In this document: one piece after another, positions 37,228 to 49,500 of the stretch
Position numbering within the stretch: position 1 is the first letter of the stretch
Layout of the letters: each line of letters opens with the position of its first letter
Source: Pagrus major
Taxonomy: Eukaryota > Chordata > Actinopteri > Spariformes > Sparidae
Direction: 5' to 3'
DNA length: 64,000 nucleotides
Assembly (NCBI RefSeq): GCF_040436345.1
Contig: NC_133236.1
Span: 10,008,165 to 10,072,164, forward strand
Notes under the pieces: model-generated
What the model was told of the DNA's origin: nothing
The model's input: only the letters and a program-made list of their open reading frames with translations
The model's database searches: none
Translations under genes and position numbers: made by a program

Positions 37228-39729
37228 ATGTCTGCCTTCAGAGGGATTCATATGTATCTGCTGCTGCTTCATTTGACAGGTAAGACAGTATTTAAAGATG
37301 CAGTTATTCAAGACAGAACAAGACATTTGGTCACCAAAGATGGACAGTTATTTCTGTTCGTATTTCTCTTTCATTTCCTCCACAGCTGTAACTGGACAGT
37401 ATACGGCCTTTGTTGTCAGAGATGGAGACAGGGTCACTTTGCCGTGTGAAAATGTGACATACAACCAGAATGAGTGTGAACATACAAGCTGGCTCTTCAC
37501 CGGTGCAGGAAACACATCAACCGTAGAGCTGGTCACACTCGGGCAGGTTGGGGAATATGCTGGAGCTAAATCAGACCGACTGAGTGTCGCAGAGAACTGT
37601 TCTCTGGTTATAAAGACAGTCACAGTCGAGGATGTCGGTCGTTACAGCTGCAGACAGTTCAACAAATCAAGACAACAACAGGGTCCAGACGCTCATGTTT
37701 ATCTGTCTGTTATTATCAGTGAGTATTTACAGCTTAATGTTTTCATCTTAAACGTCTTGTGAGAACAAAATACTGAAACATCACAATAATTATGATTAGA
37801 GTGATGATTGCTCTCACAATATCTCCACCAGGGTCTGAATACAACGACAGTGATACGGTGACTTATTCCTGCTCTGTGACGACATATAGATGGTGTACAC
37901 AGAGAGTAAAGTGGCTGTTTAAGGGTCAAGACATCACAGATGTGAAGACGAGGCAGTCTTACTGCTCGACCAGTGTGACCTTTAAGACTTCTCATTACAT
38001 TTACACATCAGGGTCTGGATCACTTATGTGTGAGGCCACTGATGTTTACACTGGAAGAGTGCAGGTGTTTACCTTCGGCCTTCAGTCCTCAGGTGAGAAT
38101 CTGATGAGCTGTTCATTGATTTCAAGATTTATATTATTCTGATTGAGGGTAAACATGAGGCTCTTGTGTTTTTGCCTTTTGTTGTCCAGGTGATGATGCG
38201 ACAACAGTGAGAACAACAGACGAGAGTCCAAAAGAAAAAGGTAGGGACTGAATATTTAGCATCTCTCTCTTTTTTGTCTGTGCTGTTGAGGTCAAATGTA
38301 TGAATGTCAGACTGACACCTAATATACACTCCACTGTACATGATGCATTACTTGCGGATGTAGTTTAACCAACAGAAAAAAAAGAAACTATTGACCACAT
38401 GTTCCTCTTTTCAGGATTTAAATAACCTAGTGTCATATCAAATTATGCAATAGCTATTTATGCCCATTTTAAAAGTGCAATATGCAAGAATTTTGTTTTG
38501 AAACATTTAAAAATGTTATTAAAAAAAACTAACATTATCGACAGAATGTGAAGAAATAACAGTTTTGATGTTATGGCAAAGCAGAGATATCTATTGAAGT
38601 TAGCGTGTTAACCAGCTGGCCTGAAAACCTCTTTCTCCCAGCCTTTCAAAAGTCCTGTACTAGTGCTGTGAACACCAAAAGTCTGGCTAGCTTCCAAGCT
38701 AACTGAGCTAACAAGCTAACAGTAGCTACACTGTTATGGCGTCGCTCCCCACCAACATTCCTCTCTGGGTCTTCTCCGTCCCTAACCTGAAAACTTTCTC
38801 CTCCCCGCTGTCCAAAGCTCCTGTGTTAGCACTGTTAACGTCACCGACACTCCCCCAGTGCTCCAAGCTCCTTGTCCAGATCGCTAGCTGCACCGCTAAC
38901 TGAGCTAAGTAGCTAACGGTGGCCATTACTGTGCAACTAATACTTCTTGTGCTGTGGACCAATGTAGCTGTTACACCTTTTAATGTGAGACTGGGTTGAT
39001 TTAAAGCAGAACAGGAAGCTGCAGCCAAAACATTTTTAACATTTTTATTATCTTTCCAGTCTGGTGGAGATATGTCACTGTGTCAGTGGGTTTAGCATTA
39101 CTCATAACGTCTGTTGTGGCAGTCAACATGTGGACGAGAACCAAAGGTGAGAACATTAAACTTTTATATAGAAAAAATTTGATAAATGTAGATCTTCCCT
39201 GTGTAAGCTATTGGCCGTCTTTTGTCTTTTCAGAGTCCAAAACCCAGATCGCTGAGAACGTGGTGAGTTTTAAAGCTGAATAACATTTTTACAAGTTACA
39301 GTTTTATGTTGTAACATAACTTTGCCTTTAGTCTGCTTAGGTTTAGCCACAAAAAACACATAGTTAGGGTTATGAAAAGATCATACTTTGGCTTACCTTG
39401 TGCTGTCGCCGCAAACACGGCCGGAAATTGTCTGAACGTCTCGTTAAAAGTATCCGGTGGTTTCAAGCTTACAAATGTTGAAACACAGTCTTGAACAGTG
39501 GTCTCTGGCTTGCCAGCCTTCTCACTAAACTGTAATGACTGTCTCAATCGCCCTGGGAACTGCTAAGTAACCTAAGAAAACCCATATCTTTCTACAGCTA
39601 CATATCTTTATTTTATTACCTCTTATTAATACTATTCCTTTTCATGAATCCAGAAATTCTCTCTCTTAACTTTTTCCACAGGTGAACAACTATGAAGATG
39701 ATGGCACAGAGGAATATGAAAACATGTAA
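37228..39729 (+). CDS. Gene B: two-Ig-domain transmembrane receptor-like protein
   Basis: Seven coding exons: 37228-37279, 37386-37718, 37832-38092, 38190-38240, 39060-39146, 39234-39262 and 39682-39729 (TAA). All have GT/AG borders and matching phases, giving 286 residues. Residues 1-17 form a signal peptide (MSAFRGIHMYLLLLHLT). Residues 18-128 are a V domain (LPCENV, NECEHTSWLF, AENCSLV, YSCRQF). Residues 129-215 are a second Ig domain with four cysteines (YSCSVT, RWCTQ, SYCSTS, LMCEAT). Then come a 17-residue stalk, a membrane helix (VTVSVGLALLITSVVAV) and a tail ending EEYENM. YENM fits both YxN (Grb2-type) and YxxM (PI3-kinase p85-type) SH2 ligands. The exon plan equals that of genes C-E and, without the second Ig exon, gene A. 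Intron 4 contains a reverse copy of the GCTAGC-rich repeat. The upstream block is weaker than in its paralogues. Biological role is unknown; an immune cell-surface receptor is likely. Confidence 0.82.
38466..38960 (-). repeat. Dispersed GCTAGC-rich repeat, reverse copy in gene B intron
   Basis: It opens with AAGTGCAATATGCAAGAATT and contains GATATCTATTGAAGTTAGC and several TAGCTAAC-type phrases, the reverse of the 26200-26545 element. A second similar block (38750-38960) suggests a nested or tandem insertion. Confidence 0.55.
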
Positions 39730-41720
39730 ATTCAACATCCATACAGTGTGAGCACTGCTTGCGTTGCACTGAGGGAGAGGACGTCCTGCCAGCCACTGCT
39801 GTAACCTCAGCTTGTGCCAAATTAGCTTCAACCTGAACTGAGATGTGACACCTGCTTAGGTGTTAGGCACTGGATGTGTTTCCATCATGAAGATGTAGAA
39901 AATAAGTTGTGATATCAGAATCAGTCTTGACAGTCAACACTTCTGCAAACTAAACAGGCTCAGAGAGCAGCTGAATGTGCCAGTGTGTATGCATATAGCT
40001 TTGTGTGTACTTGTATATTTGGTTATTACATGTGTATTTTTTATTCAAGTGTATTTATGTATGTCCTAGTTTTCTCTTCTGATTCTAAACCTTCCCATGA
40101 AGTCAAAATTGATGTCATCTCATCTCTTGCTCTATATCTCACCTGTAAGCCAGTTTAAGGCCCAAGAATGGCTAAAAAGTTGATTTTTCGGTATATTTAA
40201 TGGTATTATAAAGAGTATATCTCTTGGAAAGCAATCAAAAATAGTGTTGAAGACTCATCCTGCACTCCAGGGTGTATACTAATTTCGTCCATTAAATGCA
40301 TTTTAAATTTTTATGATGTTGCCATGGCTGTATAAATAGAGAGACACTGCCAGGTGGCTTGTTTCTGGAGACCTGGAGGTGATTTATGAAGTTTACATGA
40401 AGCTTTGTTGCAAAAGTGACCGCTAACTGCTGCTATATGCAGCTAGCATTAGTTAGTTAGCACAGTTAGCTGTGTGTCATGGTCCTTGGTTTTACTTCAG
40501 TTGATTTCCTGTTTTAAGTTGAAAATTTATCCCCATGTGTCATGTTTTACTTTCTACTTCCTGTATTTGTCTGTCTTCCTGCCCTTTCTCTGTGTACACC
40601 TGTTTCTCTTTTGTTCATTAGCCCTTGTGTATTAAGTATTGTAAGTCTGTGTTTTTCCTTTATTCATCATGGGCTCATTTGTTTTCATCGGTCCTCATAT
40701 GTTCCCTGTGTTCGTGATTTGTTCCCTATGACTTTTTGATTGATCCCCTGTTTATGTAATACTGATTGTCCTTGATGCGTTTTTGTTACCCGATTTTGGA
40801 TTTTTGGACCTCAGCTGTGTTATTAAAGCTCGCCTGTTGTTGTTCAACCTGCCTGCCTGTTTGGGTCTTTTTTTGATGAACTGTGACACCGTGCAGCGAG
40901 TTCAGTGGTCCTATTTACTGACTCAAAACAGTCATCCAACACTAGTGTCTGTCTTCTCTTCCAAGGATGCATTGTTCCATCCTGATCCGGCGATGTTCAC
41001 TGGCACCTGGAAGCCCGGCCAGAGTCGGTAGACAGCTAGCTTCACTGAGGGGGGCTAACTGTCTTTTTTTACAGGTAGTGCGTAACTGTGGCAAAGCAAA
41101 TAACACTTGATTTGCAGTTTCATGGAACCTTTAATACTGCAAACACCTGTTCTAAGATAAAGTGTTGCAAAACTGATCCACTTTGCTGAATGAAAAGTTT
41201 TCATGCTCACTCAACAGCTTGACTAAATTAATGCAGAATATGGATTTAAGGCTCCATCTGTATCCATATCTGATGTTGAGCTTAAATAGGTCTTGAAAAT
41301 ATACAGTTTTAACACACAAACCAGTACCACAGATGACGCAAGTTTTGAGTGAATGTGCGTTTGGCCTTCCTGGCTGGATGTTCATTTCACTACCATAATA
41401 CGTCTTCAGAGTTATTTTTAAGAATTTGGCAAGATTATCTGACAAACGTCTTAGGGAAGCTCTTCTGCGTAGTTGTCGTATTCACCAGGGTCTTAACCTG
41501 ACTGCAGTCTGCTGTAACACAGGCCAGTCGCCAGGTTAAAATGATAGCAGTTAATGTTTTGGCAAACCACAGATACGTTGGTGCATGTCATCGGCCATGT
41601 GCCATATTGACATTTGTAAAAAAGTGTGGCGTCCCAAGTTCCCATTTCATGTTTATTACTTGACTTCACATCATGAGGTGGAGGTTCAAGTTTGCATTTC
41701 GGCATTTGGACTTTTCTTCA
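39730..41720 (+). other. Gene B 3' UTR and spacer with an LTR-like repeat
   Basis: No further coding exon was found. About 40490-40870 is pyrimidine-rich and similar in style to the LTR-like repeats at 480-1060 and 49480-49925, including ATTAAAGCTCGCCTG and CTGCCTGCCTG. The poly(A) site of gene B was not identified. Confidence 0.4.
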
Positions 41721-42480
41721 TATATGCATCAAATGTAAAAGTTAAAATGTTACAACAATAAATTCAGAGAATAGAAGCTGAGATCAGAGATAAATTTAAC
41801 ACCAAACTCAGGTGAGAAAACAGGCTTCATACTCAAATACACACACATAAAGAGAGACCACAACACAATATCACAGACCACACTACAGGGTTTTCTCTGC
41901 TCAGTTGGCCACCATTTGTTTTCTCACCTCGAGTACTCAACCTTGAACCTTCACCCGTCTGTTCATGTCCTGTCTGTATCCAGAGAAAACATTTTCCAAG
42001 AAAGTGCAAACATTTATTTGACCTGGAAATCTTCAAATATGCATCAAATGTAAAAGTTAAAATGTTACAACTGTAACACAACAATAATTTCAGAGAATAG
42101 AAGCTGAGCTCAGAGATAAATTTAACACCAAACTGAGGTGAGAAAACAGACTGAGGTCATTATGAGGACGTGACTTCTTTATTTATCACAGGAAGCAGAG
42201 GCGATATCAGTTTTTTAAGATGCAGCACATTAAAGACTTTGACAGTTGAGAGTGTGAGACCAAGAGAGAAGCATGATGGTTGAATTCAGGTGGATTATGT
42301 TTCCTTTATTTCTGATGCTGGTGTTCAGTTTGACAGGTAAAGATACAAAACTGCATAATAACTTCATATCTCCTCATTTCTTCTTTTAACCAAGACTGCT
42401 CAGTTTTGTTTGTAACATGATGAGTTTAGTGAACGCTTGGAAACCAAAACTGAGGCACATTTAAACTCTGGTTGTGTCTA
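41720..42480 (+). repeat. Upstream block of gene C, duplicated at 45960-46800
   Basis: This block, which includes the promoter, first exon and part of intron 1, is nearly identical to 46141-46800 before gene D; the minus-strand open frames at 41833-42084 and 46150-46401 translate identically. Within each copy a ~110-bp sub-block (ATGCATCAAATGTAAAAGTT to AACTGAGGTGAGAAAACAG) is itself present twice. The copies part ways at 42483 and 46803, where D carries an insertion. Confidence 0.8.
42164..42198 (+). promoter_or_regulatory. GATA/ETS-like upstream block of gene C
   Basis: GAGGACGTGACTTC is followed by TTATCACAGGAAGCAG, 75 bp before the ATG. It matches the block before gene A in order and spacing. 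TTATCA (GATA) next to GGAAG (ETS) is a combination often found in myeloid promoters. Confidence 0.5.
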
Positions 42481-44525
42481 AAATTATAGTCATACAAAGT
42501 GACAAACAGTCATTTACATGTTTCTGTTTATTATTCATATTTACCTCTGTTTTTGTCAACAGCTGTAACAGGGAAACATTCCCTGGTTACTGTCAGAGTT
42601 GGAGATGAAGTCACTTTGTCTTGTGAAAATGTGAAACATGAACAGGAGAGGTGTGACAGTACTACCTGGATCTTCAGTGATTCAACAAATGTAGTACCGC
42701 TGTTTGAGTATGGGCAGATTCACAAAGAAGCCCAAACTAAATCAGACAGACTGAGTGTTAGAGAGAACTGTTCTCTGGTTCTGAAGAAGGTCACAGTCGA
42801 GGATGGTGGTCTCTACACCTGCAGGCAGTATAAATCAGAAGAACAACAAGGTCCAGACACTAATGTTCTTCTGTCCATTGTCACTGGTGAGTATTTAATA
42901 ATGTCATAATGTTTTCAGATCATTAGAGCAATATACTGAAACATTAATCATGATCACAGTGATGAAGTTAATTTTACTCTCTGTTGTCTTTTTCTCACAA
43001 TACAATATCTGCATCTTCATCAGTGACTGAACATAAGGACAATGATGAGGTGACGTTGTCCTGCTCTGTGTCGTCTCGTGGATGGTGTAGACACACAGTG
43101 AAGTGGCTGTATGAGCGTAAAGATGTGGATGAAGATAAAGACATGACGACATCACAGTCTAACTGCTCAGCTACTGTGACATTTCCTACCTCTGATCTCA
43201 AGAAGTCAAAGCATCGTGACTTATTCACATGTGAAGTGACCATTTACAAGCAGCAGTTTACCTTCAGCTGTCAGTCCTCAGGAGAGAAAACAGGTGGGAA
43301 CACAATGAGCTAGATATTTGTTTAGATACGAGGTTGCCTCCTTTGTCATCTGTTTTACACAAATGGTTCTGTGTGTTTTTTTCTAACTGTACACTTTTTT
43401 GCATTTTTTTTGTATTCACTAAGGTGATGAAAAAACAACAGCAACTACAGTATCCCCAACAACAGATAAATCGACACCAACAACAGGAAATAAATGGACA
43501 TCAGTGAAAATGAGCACATTGTTCGAGACAACAGCATCCACAAACAACAGTGATGGAACAAAACAGGAAGGTAGTGACTGAATATACAGAAAAAACACTT
43601 TGTTTATTCTGATTATAAGTGAGACTTGTAAATTCTCTTTCCAGGTTGGTGGTGGTTCATCGTTGTGTCTGTGGGTTTAGCAGGTTTCTTAATAATCCTT
43701 GTGGCTGTCATCAGACAGAAGAGAGCTGAAGGTGAGAACAACCACAGTTGAAACTGTTATAAACAGGAAGTCGTGTTGAATCTGGATTGTTACTGTGGAA
43801 ACTAAACTCGACTGTCATTTGTCTTTTCAGGGAACAAAAAGCGGACTGAAGAACACATGGTGAGTTTTAAAACCAGATAATTAAACGTCTATACACATAT
43901 TATTCTATACATTGAAGCAGGGTGTGTAGTTTTTGTTGTTCACTATGTACTGTGTAACTGTGAAGGTCTAAAAAGAGTGTGAGACTCACTGACTCCTGCT
44001 AGAGAGAAGAAGAATTCATTCTAATCACAGATTTGAATGCAATTCAGTATAAATCTGCATTTTACTGAACGGCCATTTTGTTTTCTGTGCAGGCTGAAGA
44101 TGGTGATCTCTACGTCAACATCAGCTACACCAGGAAGACCAACCATCAACAGGTAAGCTGTCTGATGGATTATAGCGGCGATGCTGAATGAATGAATGTT
44201 TTTAACAAGACCTCGGGACAGTTTTCAGCCGTGTTTGTGGCGACAGAACCGTGTGCTTTGCCAGCATTTGTTCTGGCTATTGGGTTCCAGAGCTTCCTTG
44301 AGGGTATGTTGCGTCAAGTTTAAGTGTATGTTATTTATGTGTTCTTCTCTGTCCTTGCAGGTTCGGGGTGATGATGGTGATGAAGGTGATGCTGGGACCT
44401 ACAGCACAGGGAAAGCTTCCTCCTCGTCTCTTGCAGCCTCCACCAGTCCCTGTGACTTCTACGCTATGTTCAACAAACCAAAAAAAAAGAAGATGGTTAA
44501 GAAATGCAGCATCTTACATGAATGA
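42273..44525 (+). CDS. Gene C: two-Ig-domain transmembrane receptor-like protein with long tail
   Basis: Eight coding exons: 42273-42336, 42563-42886, 43024-43293, 43424-43570, 43645-43731, 43831-43859, 44093-44152 and 44361-44525 (TGA), joining to 381 residues. Signal peptide 1-21 (MMVEFRWIMFPLFLMLVFSLT). V domain 22-129 (LSCENV, ERCDSTTWIF, RENCSLV, YTCRQY). Second Ig domain 130-219 (LSCSVS, GWCRH, SNCSAT, FTCEVT). Thr/Ser-rich stalk 220-268. Membrane helix in 269-297 (FIIVVSV-like core, WWWFIVVSVGLAGFLIILVA). The tail of about 84 residues is the longest in the cluster and holds DLYVNISYTRK, GTYSTG and FYAMFNKPKKKK. YVNI has a YxN motif; none of the tyrosines fits the strict ITIM pattern, so inhibitory signalling is not supported by sequence alone. 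ATG choice: two ATGs are adjacent and the first is used. The product probably acts at the surface of leukocytes; ligand unknown. Confidence 0.82.
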
Positions 44526-44921
44526 TTTAGAATTTGGTCATGTTTTTTCTTTTCTTGGCTTAAAAGTGTGAATACAGCTGCCTGTCAGTTGGTGTTTATC
44601 ATAACTGAGGAGATCTGAAGAATATTACTCAATTCAGCCTTTGTGCCAAAAGCTTACCCAAGATTCTTTCAATGCAAATTAAAGCTACAAACAGGAAGTA
44701 ATAACTGATTAAGCACCGACACACCACCACGTCTTATCACATGCCAGTTGGTCGGTCCTGTTCTGACATGACATTGACAACTTTTTTCAGTACTTTCCTT
44801 TTGACAGTTGATTTTATATGTCAAATAATTTCCATATTGTTTCTCTTGTTTGCTTCACTGCTGTAAATAGATTTTTGTCTTCTATTGATTTGGCTTCACA
44901 TTGCAACTGCTAGTTTGAGTT

Positions 44922-45450
44922 TAAAGGAACAAGTCATCCAAAAATTAAAATTCAGTCATTATCTACTCACCCTCACACCAATTAGGTGTCTACAAAACAT
45001 TTCTGGAGCTTCACAGCCTATCAGAGTTGCATCATTCTCCTAAACAACTGAAGCAGATGGAGACTTGTTTTAAAACAGAGGAAAATAGAATAAAATGGCT
45101 CCACACAGCTAATTTTATTCACATTATTTGCACCCTCTACATGCGGTCGAGCACCCAGATGGGGTGCACGCTAATGTTTTTAGCTTAAAAAAGGGTGCAA
45201 ATGTCTTTACAAGTCAGTTTGGGATCCTCCAGCTTCCAGACACAAGGATTACGCCAGATGATGTCTTTTTTACATTTTGAAACAAGTCCCCATCTACTTC
45301 AGTTGTTCAGAAGAACGCTACAATGCTGTGAAGCTCTGAAGCTCCAGAAATGTTTGGTGGGCTACGAATCTTCACCTGACTTTCCATCAACATGAGGATG
45401 AGTACATAATGATTGAACTGTCTTTTTTTGTGAACTGTTCCTTTAAGATT
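44922..45450. mobile_element. Palindromic MITE-like element in gene C 3' UTR
   Basis: The left part (AAAGGAACAAGTCATCC, ATTTCTGGAGCTTCACAG, CAACTGAAGCAGATGGAGAC) is mirrored by the right part (GTCCCCATCTACTTCAGTTG, GAAGCTCCAGAAATG, GTGAACTGTTCCTTT). The arms are about 200 bp around a centre near 45150. A one-armed relative lies at 25595-25850. If transcribed in the UTR it would form a long hairpin. Confidence 0.65.
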
Positions 45451-45599
45451 TACAGGTTACTCTTTAAGATGCAGATATTTTTGCATGACTTTTGTTCCTC
45501 AGCGTACAGAGGATCTGATTGTGATTTACGTCAATTTGAAACATTTTGGAGCTTTAATGAACAATCTGTTCTTTCTCGTGTCTGATAACATAATATGCA

Positions 45600-45605
45600 A
45601 ATAAA
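45600..45605 (+). terminator. Probable poly(A) signal of gene C
   Basis: AATAAA about 1.07 kb past the gene C stop codon, with a TGTGTTTGTGTTG GT-rich run about 25 bases further on, as expected of a cleavage region. The implied 3' UTR contains the palindromic element. Confidence 0.5.
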
Positions 45606-45671
45606 AAATGACTTATATTCAATTTTACAATGTGTTTGTGTTGTTTTGTTTTGTGGCTCTGTCTCTCTCTC

Positions 45672-45900
45672 AAAGACACATTGTTACGTGGCAGCAATGC
45701 AGGTGAACCCAGATGACAGGTGTGATCGTGTAAAAGTTTGTTTGAGTAAACAGCTGGGAGCTAGGGGCAGATCTAGGCTGGTCCAGAGGGGGAAGAGAGG
45801 GACAGATGAGAAGGAGCAGAGTCCAGGGAGACAGGGTCCGGATCAAAGTTCACATTCAAGGCAACAGGTAACAGATGTGTGCGTTGAGAATAGTCTAACC
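45672..45900 (-). repeat. Retroelement-like insertion between genes C and D
   Basis: The segment interrupts sequence that is otherwise similar to the 3' flanks of D and E (resuming at GGATGAGGAGTTTGACTC). It contains GCAATGCAGGTGAACCCAGA, like the inverse of an LTR end. Boundaries are approximate. Confidence 0.35.
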
Positions 45901-46480
45901 TCTGGTGGATGAGGAGTTTGACTCTTCACCTGTCTGTTCGTGTTTGCTGTCAAACATCAGCATGAAAACTTTTTCCAAGAAAGTGCAAACATTTATTTGA
46001 CCTGGAAATCTTCAAATATGCATCAAATGTAAAAATTGAAATATTACAACAATAAATTGAGAGAATAGAAGCTGAGATCAGAGATAAATTTAACACCAAA
46101 CTCAGGTGAGAAAACAGGCTGAGGTCATTGTGAGAAACCGACTTCATACTCAAATACACACACATAAAGAGAGACCACAACACAATATCACAGACCACAC
46201 TACAGGGTTTTCTCTGCTCAGTTGGCCACCATTTGTTTTCTCACCTCGAGTACTCAACCTTGAACCTTCACCCGTCTGTTCATGTCCTGTCTGTATCCAG
46301 AGAAAACATTTTCCAAGAAAGTGCAAACATTTATTTGACCTGGAAATCTTCAAATATGCATCAAATGTAAAAGTTAAAATGTTACAACTGTAACACAACA
46401 ATAATTTCAGAGAATAGAAGCTGAGCTCAGAGATAAATTTAACACCAAACTGAGGTGAGAAAACAGACTGAGGTCATTAT

Positions 46481-46515
46481 GAGGACATGACTTCTTTATT
46501 TATCACAGGAAGCAG
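46481..46515 (+). promoter_or_regulatory. GATA/ETS-like upstream block of gene D
   Basis: GAGGACATGACTTC and TTATCACAGGAAGCAG lie 78 bp before the ATG. It is a near copy of the gene C block, from the same duplication. Confidence 0.5.
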
Positions 46516-46589
46516 AGGCTATATCAGTTTTTTAAGAAGCAGCACATTAAAGACTTTGACAGTTGAGAGTGTGAGACCAAGAGAGAAGC

Positions 46590-49500
46590 ATGATGGTTGA
46601 ATTCAGGTGGATTATGTTTCCTTTATTTCTGATGCTGGTGTTCAGTTTGACAGGTAAAGATACAAAACTGCATAATAACTTCATATCTCCTCATTTCTTC
46701 TTTTAACCAAGACTGCCCAGTTTTGTTTGTAACATGATGAGTTTAGTGAACGCTTGGAAACCAAAACTGAGGCACATTTAAACTCTGGTTGTGTCTAAAA
46801 TGGTGGGGTCAAGAGGTGAGTTGCCTGAATCTGACCAGCCTGTGACCCCAAGACCAAGAGAGAGATTTATTGATACTGTAGCAGAACCATAATGTCCAAA
46901 AGACTGAAACCATTCGGTGCCCAGGGAAGGAAAAGAAGGAAAGAAGAGGTAGAAATGCGCAAAAAAGAAAGAGGTACAGTAACGTCAATGTGATGAAGTG
47001 AATGAAATGAATAATTTAATGCATCGTATTTACCATTATTGCAGCAGATTGTTAACTTGCTCGCTCACTTCGGACGATAGTAGCACTGTTTAATAATCAG
47101 TAAATAGCTGAGTCGACGCAAGTTAATGTTACTCCACCTTAAATTCATCAGGGACATTTGGAAAGTTAACGTCAGGCCTGTTCAGGTGTTATTTTAACCT
47201 GTTGGCTGTGTTTTCCTGCTTGTATGTCAGTTAAAATGCTGTTAGTTTTCCATCCTCTTTATAAGTAATAGGGCAGTTGTAAGCCTTTGGTTTATTGTGT
47301 CACAGTTTATGTTAAAGTTTACATCAGTGTTAAAGTGTATTGTTGTTAATACTCCATACCTTAGCTTTCCCATATCATTCATAGGATATATATATATATA
47401 TACTATATATATATATATATATATCACTGCACTTTACTGCTTTTTGCACTCTGGTCAGATTGAATTGCATTGCAATGAGGATAAAGTTGAATGAATCTCA
47501 TCATATTTTCATTATTAGTCTATATTAGTCTCATGTATAGCACACACCAAGCATCTGTTTTTTATTAAAATGTAACATCCAGTGGTCACATGTACTTCTC
47601 TTCTCTCTTCAGAGGCACTTTTAAAATATTTCACCACCACTGCCAGTAACACAGCATCAGGTGCTCTTGTCCCCTCTACCTCAGCACACCAGCGTGACAG
47701 TATTCTTTAATATATTTGTGCACTACCTTATTTATATTGTATTTTTCATTTATCACTTGTTTCTTTCTTCAGTTTTTATTTGTTGTGATATTTTTGACTT
47801 AAAAGAAATAAAATCTTGAATACATACATGCAGTTTCTGTGTGAGTGTATGAAAATTGATTGTGAAATTGACTGCGATGCAAGGGGGCGCCAGCTAAAAT
47901 CTTGCCTAGGGCACCCAATTGGTCACTGTGACAAACACACACATGTTCACATTTCTCTTTCCTTTTCTCAACAGCCGTAACTGGGAAACATCCCTCTGTT
48001 GCTGTCAGAGTTGGAGATGAAGTCACTTTGTCTTGTGAAAATGTCACACATGATCAGGAGAAGTGTGACAGTACTGTTTGGATTTTTGGTGCTTCAAAAA
48101 AGACAGTACTGCTGTTTGAGTATGGGCAGATTCACAAAGAAGGCAAAGCCAAATCAGACAGACTGAGTGTTAGAGAGAACTGTTCTCTGGTTATAAAGAA
48201 GGTCACAGTCGAGGATGGTGGTTCCTACACCTGCAGACAGTATAAATCAGGAGAACAACAAGGTCCAGACACTCATGTTCATCTGTCTGTTGTCACCAGT
48301 GAGTATTTAATAATGTCATAATGTTTTCAGATCAAACTGTCTTGTTAAAACAGTATACTGAAACATGACAATATCTATGATTGTAGTAATTGAATTAATT
48401 TAGTCTTATTGTCCTTCTCATACAATATTTGCATTTTCACCAGTGAATGAAAAAAGGGACAATGATAAGGGGACGCTGTCCTGCTCTGTATCGTCCCGTG
48501 GATGGTGTGACCACAGAGTGAAGTGGCTGTATGAGGGTAGAGATGCGGCTGAAGATAAAGACATGTCGACATCACAGTCTTACTGCTCAGCTATTGTGAT
48601 ATTTCCTACCTCTGATCTCAAGAAGTCAAAGCATCATGGGTTATTCAAATGTCAAGTGACTGACCTCCGCAATAAAAAAGTGGAGCAGTTTACCTTCAGC
48701 CGTCAGTCTTCAGGTGAGAAAACAGGTAAGATTATGATTTACTCTTAAAATCACTTCAGACTGATAACTGGATAATTACAATAATAATTACAATATCTGT
48801 TTCAGGTTTTAATCTTACATTATTCTTTGTCATTCATGTATGCAGATGATTGTTTGTTCTAACTAAACAGTTTGTTGCATTCTGTGTTGATTAAGGTGAT
48901 GATGCAACAACAACCACAGTGCCACCAACAACCACAGTGTCACCAACAACCACAGTGTCACCAACAACCACAGTGCCACCAACAACCATTGAATCAACAT
49001 TGACAACAGGAAATAAAGGGACATCAGTGAAAATGAGCAAATCAGAAGGTAAAAACACATTTCCTTACAACAACAATGAGACAGTTGATCCAGAAATGAA
49101 AGAGACGGTACAAGAACGACTAACAAAGAGCTCATCATCAAAACACCTCTGATTATATTTAACTCCTCCAAATTCTCTTCTCAGTTTGGTGGCGGTTCAT
49201 CATCGTGTCTGTGGGTTTGTCAGCACTCTTGATAAGTGTTGTTACAGTCAACATGTGGATGAGAACTAAAGGTGAGAGCAACCACAGATGAAACAGGAAG
49301 CTTTGATGAACCTGGACTTTCACTGTGGAAACTAAACTCGACGCTCTTTTTGTCTTTTCAGGGAACAAAACACAGAGAGAAGAAAACAGGGTGAGTTTTA
49401 AGTATGAACTGTTTCAAAACACCAACATTCAGTCATGGTCCTGTCATTTCAGTGTAATGTTACTGTGTTTCATGTGTTTTCTAAGTTGTTGTGGTGTCTT

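Noticed and set aside
37298-37762. Gene B V domain as a single uninterrupted frame from 37298
   Set aside because: The frame reads through intron 1. A signal-peptide exon at 37228-37279 with a matching phase and an acceptor at 37385 explains it better.
44093-44525. ITIM motifs in the tail of gene C
   Set aside because: DLYVNI, ISYTRK, GTYSTG and DFYAMF all miss the aliphatic residue at position -2 or +3 of the ITIM consensus.
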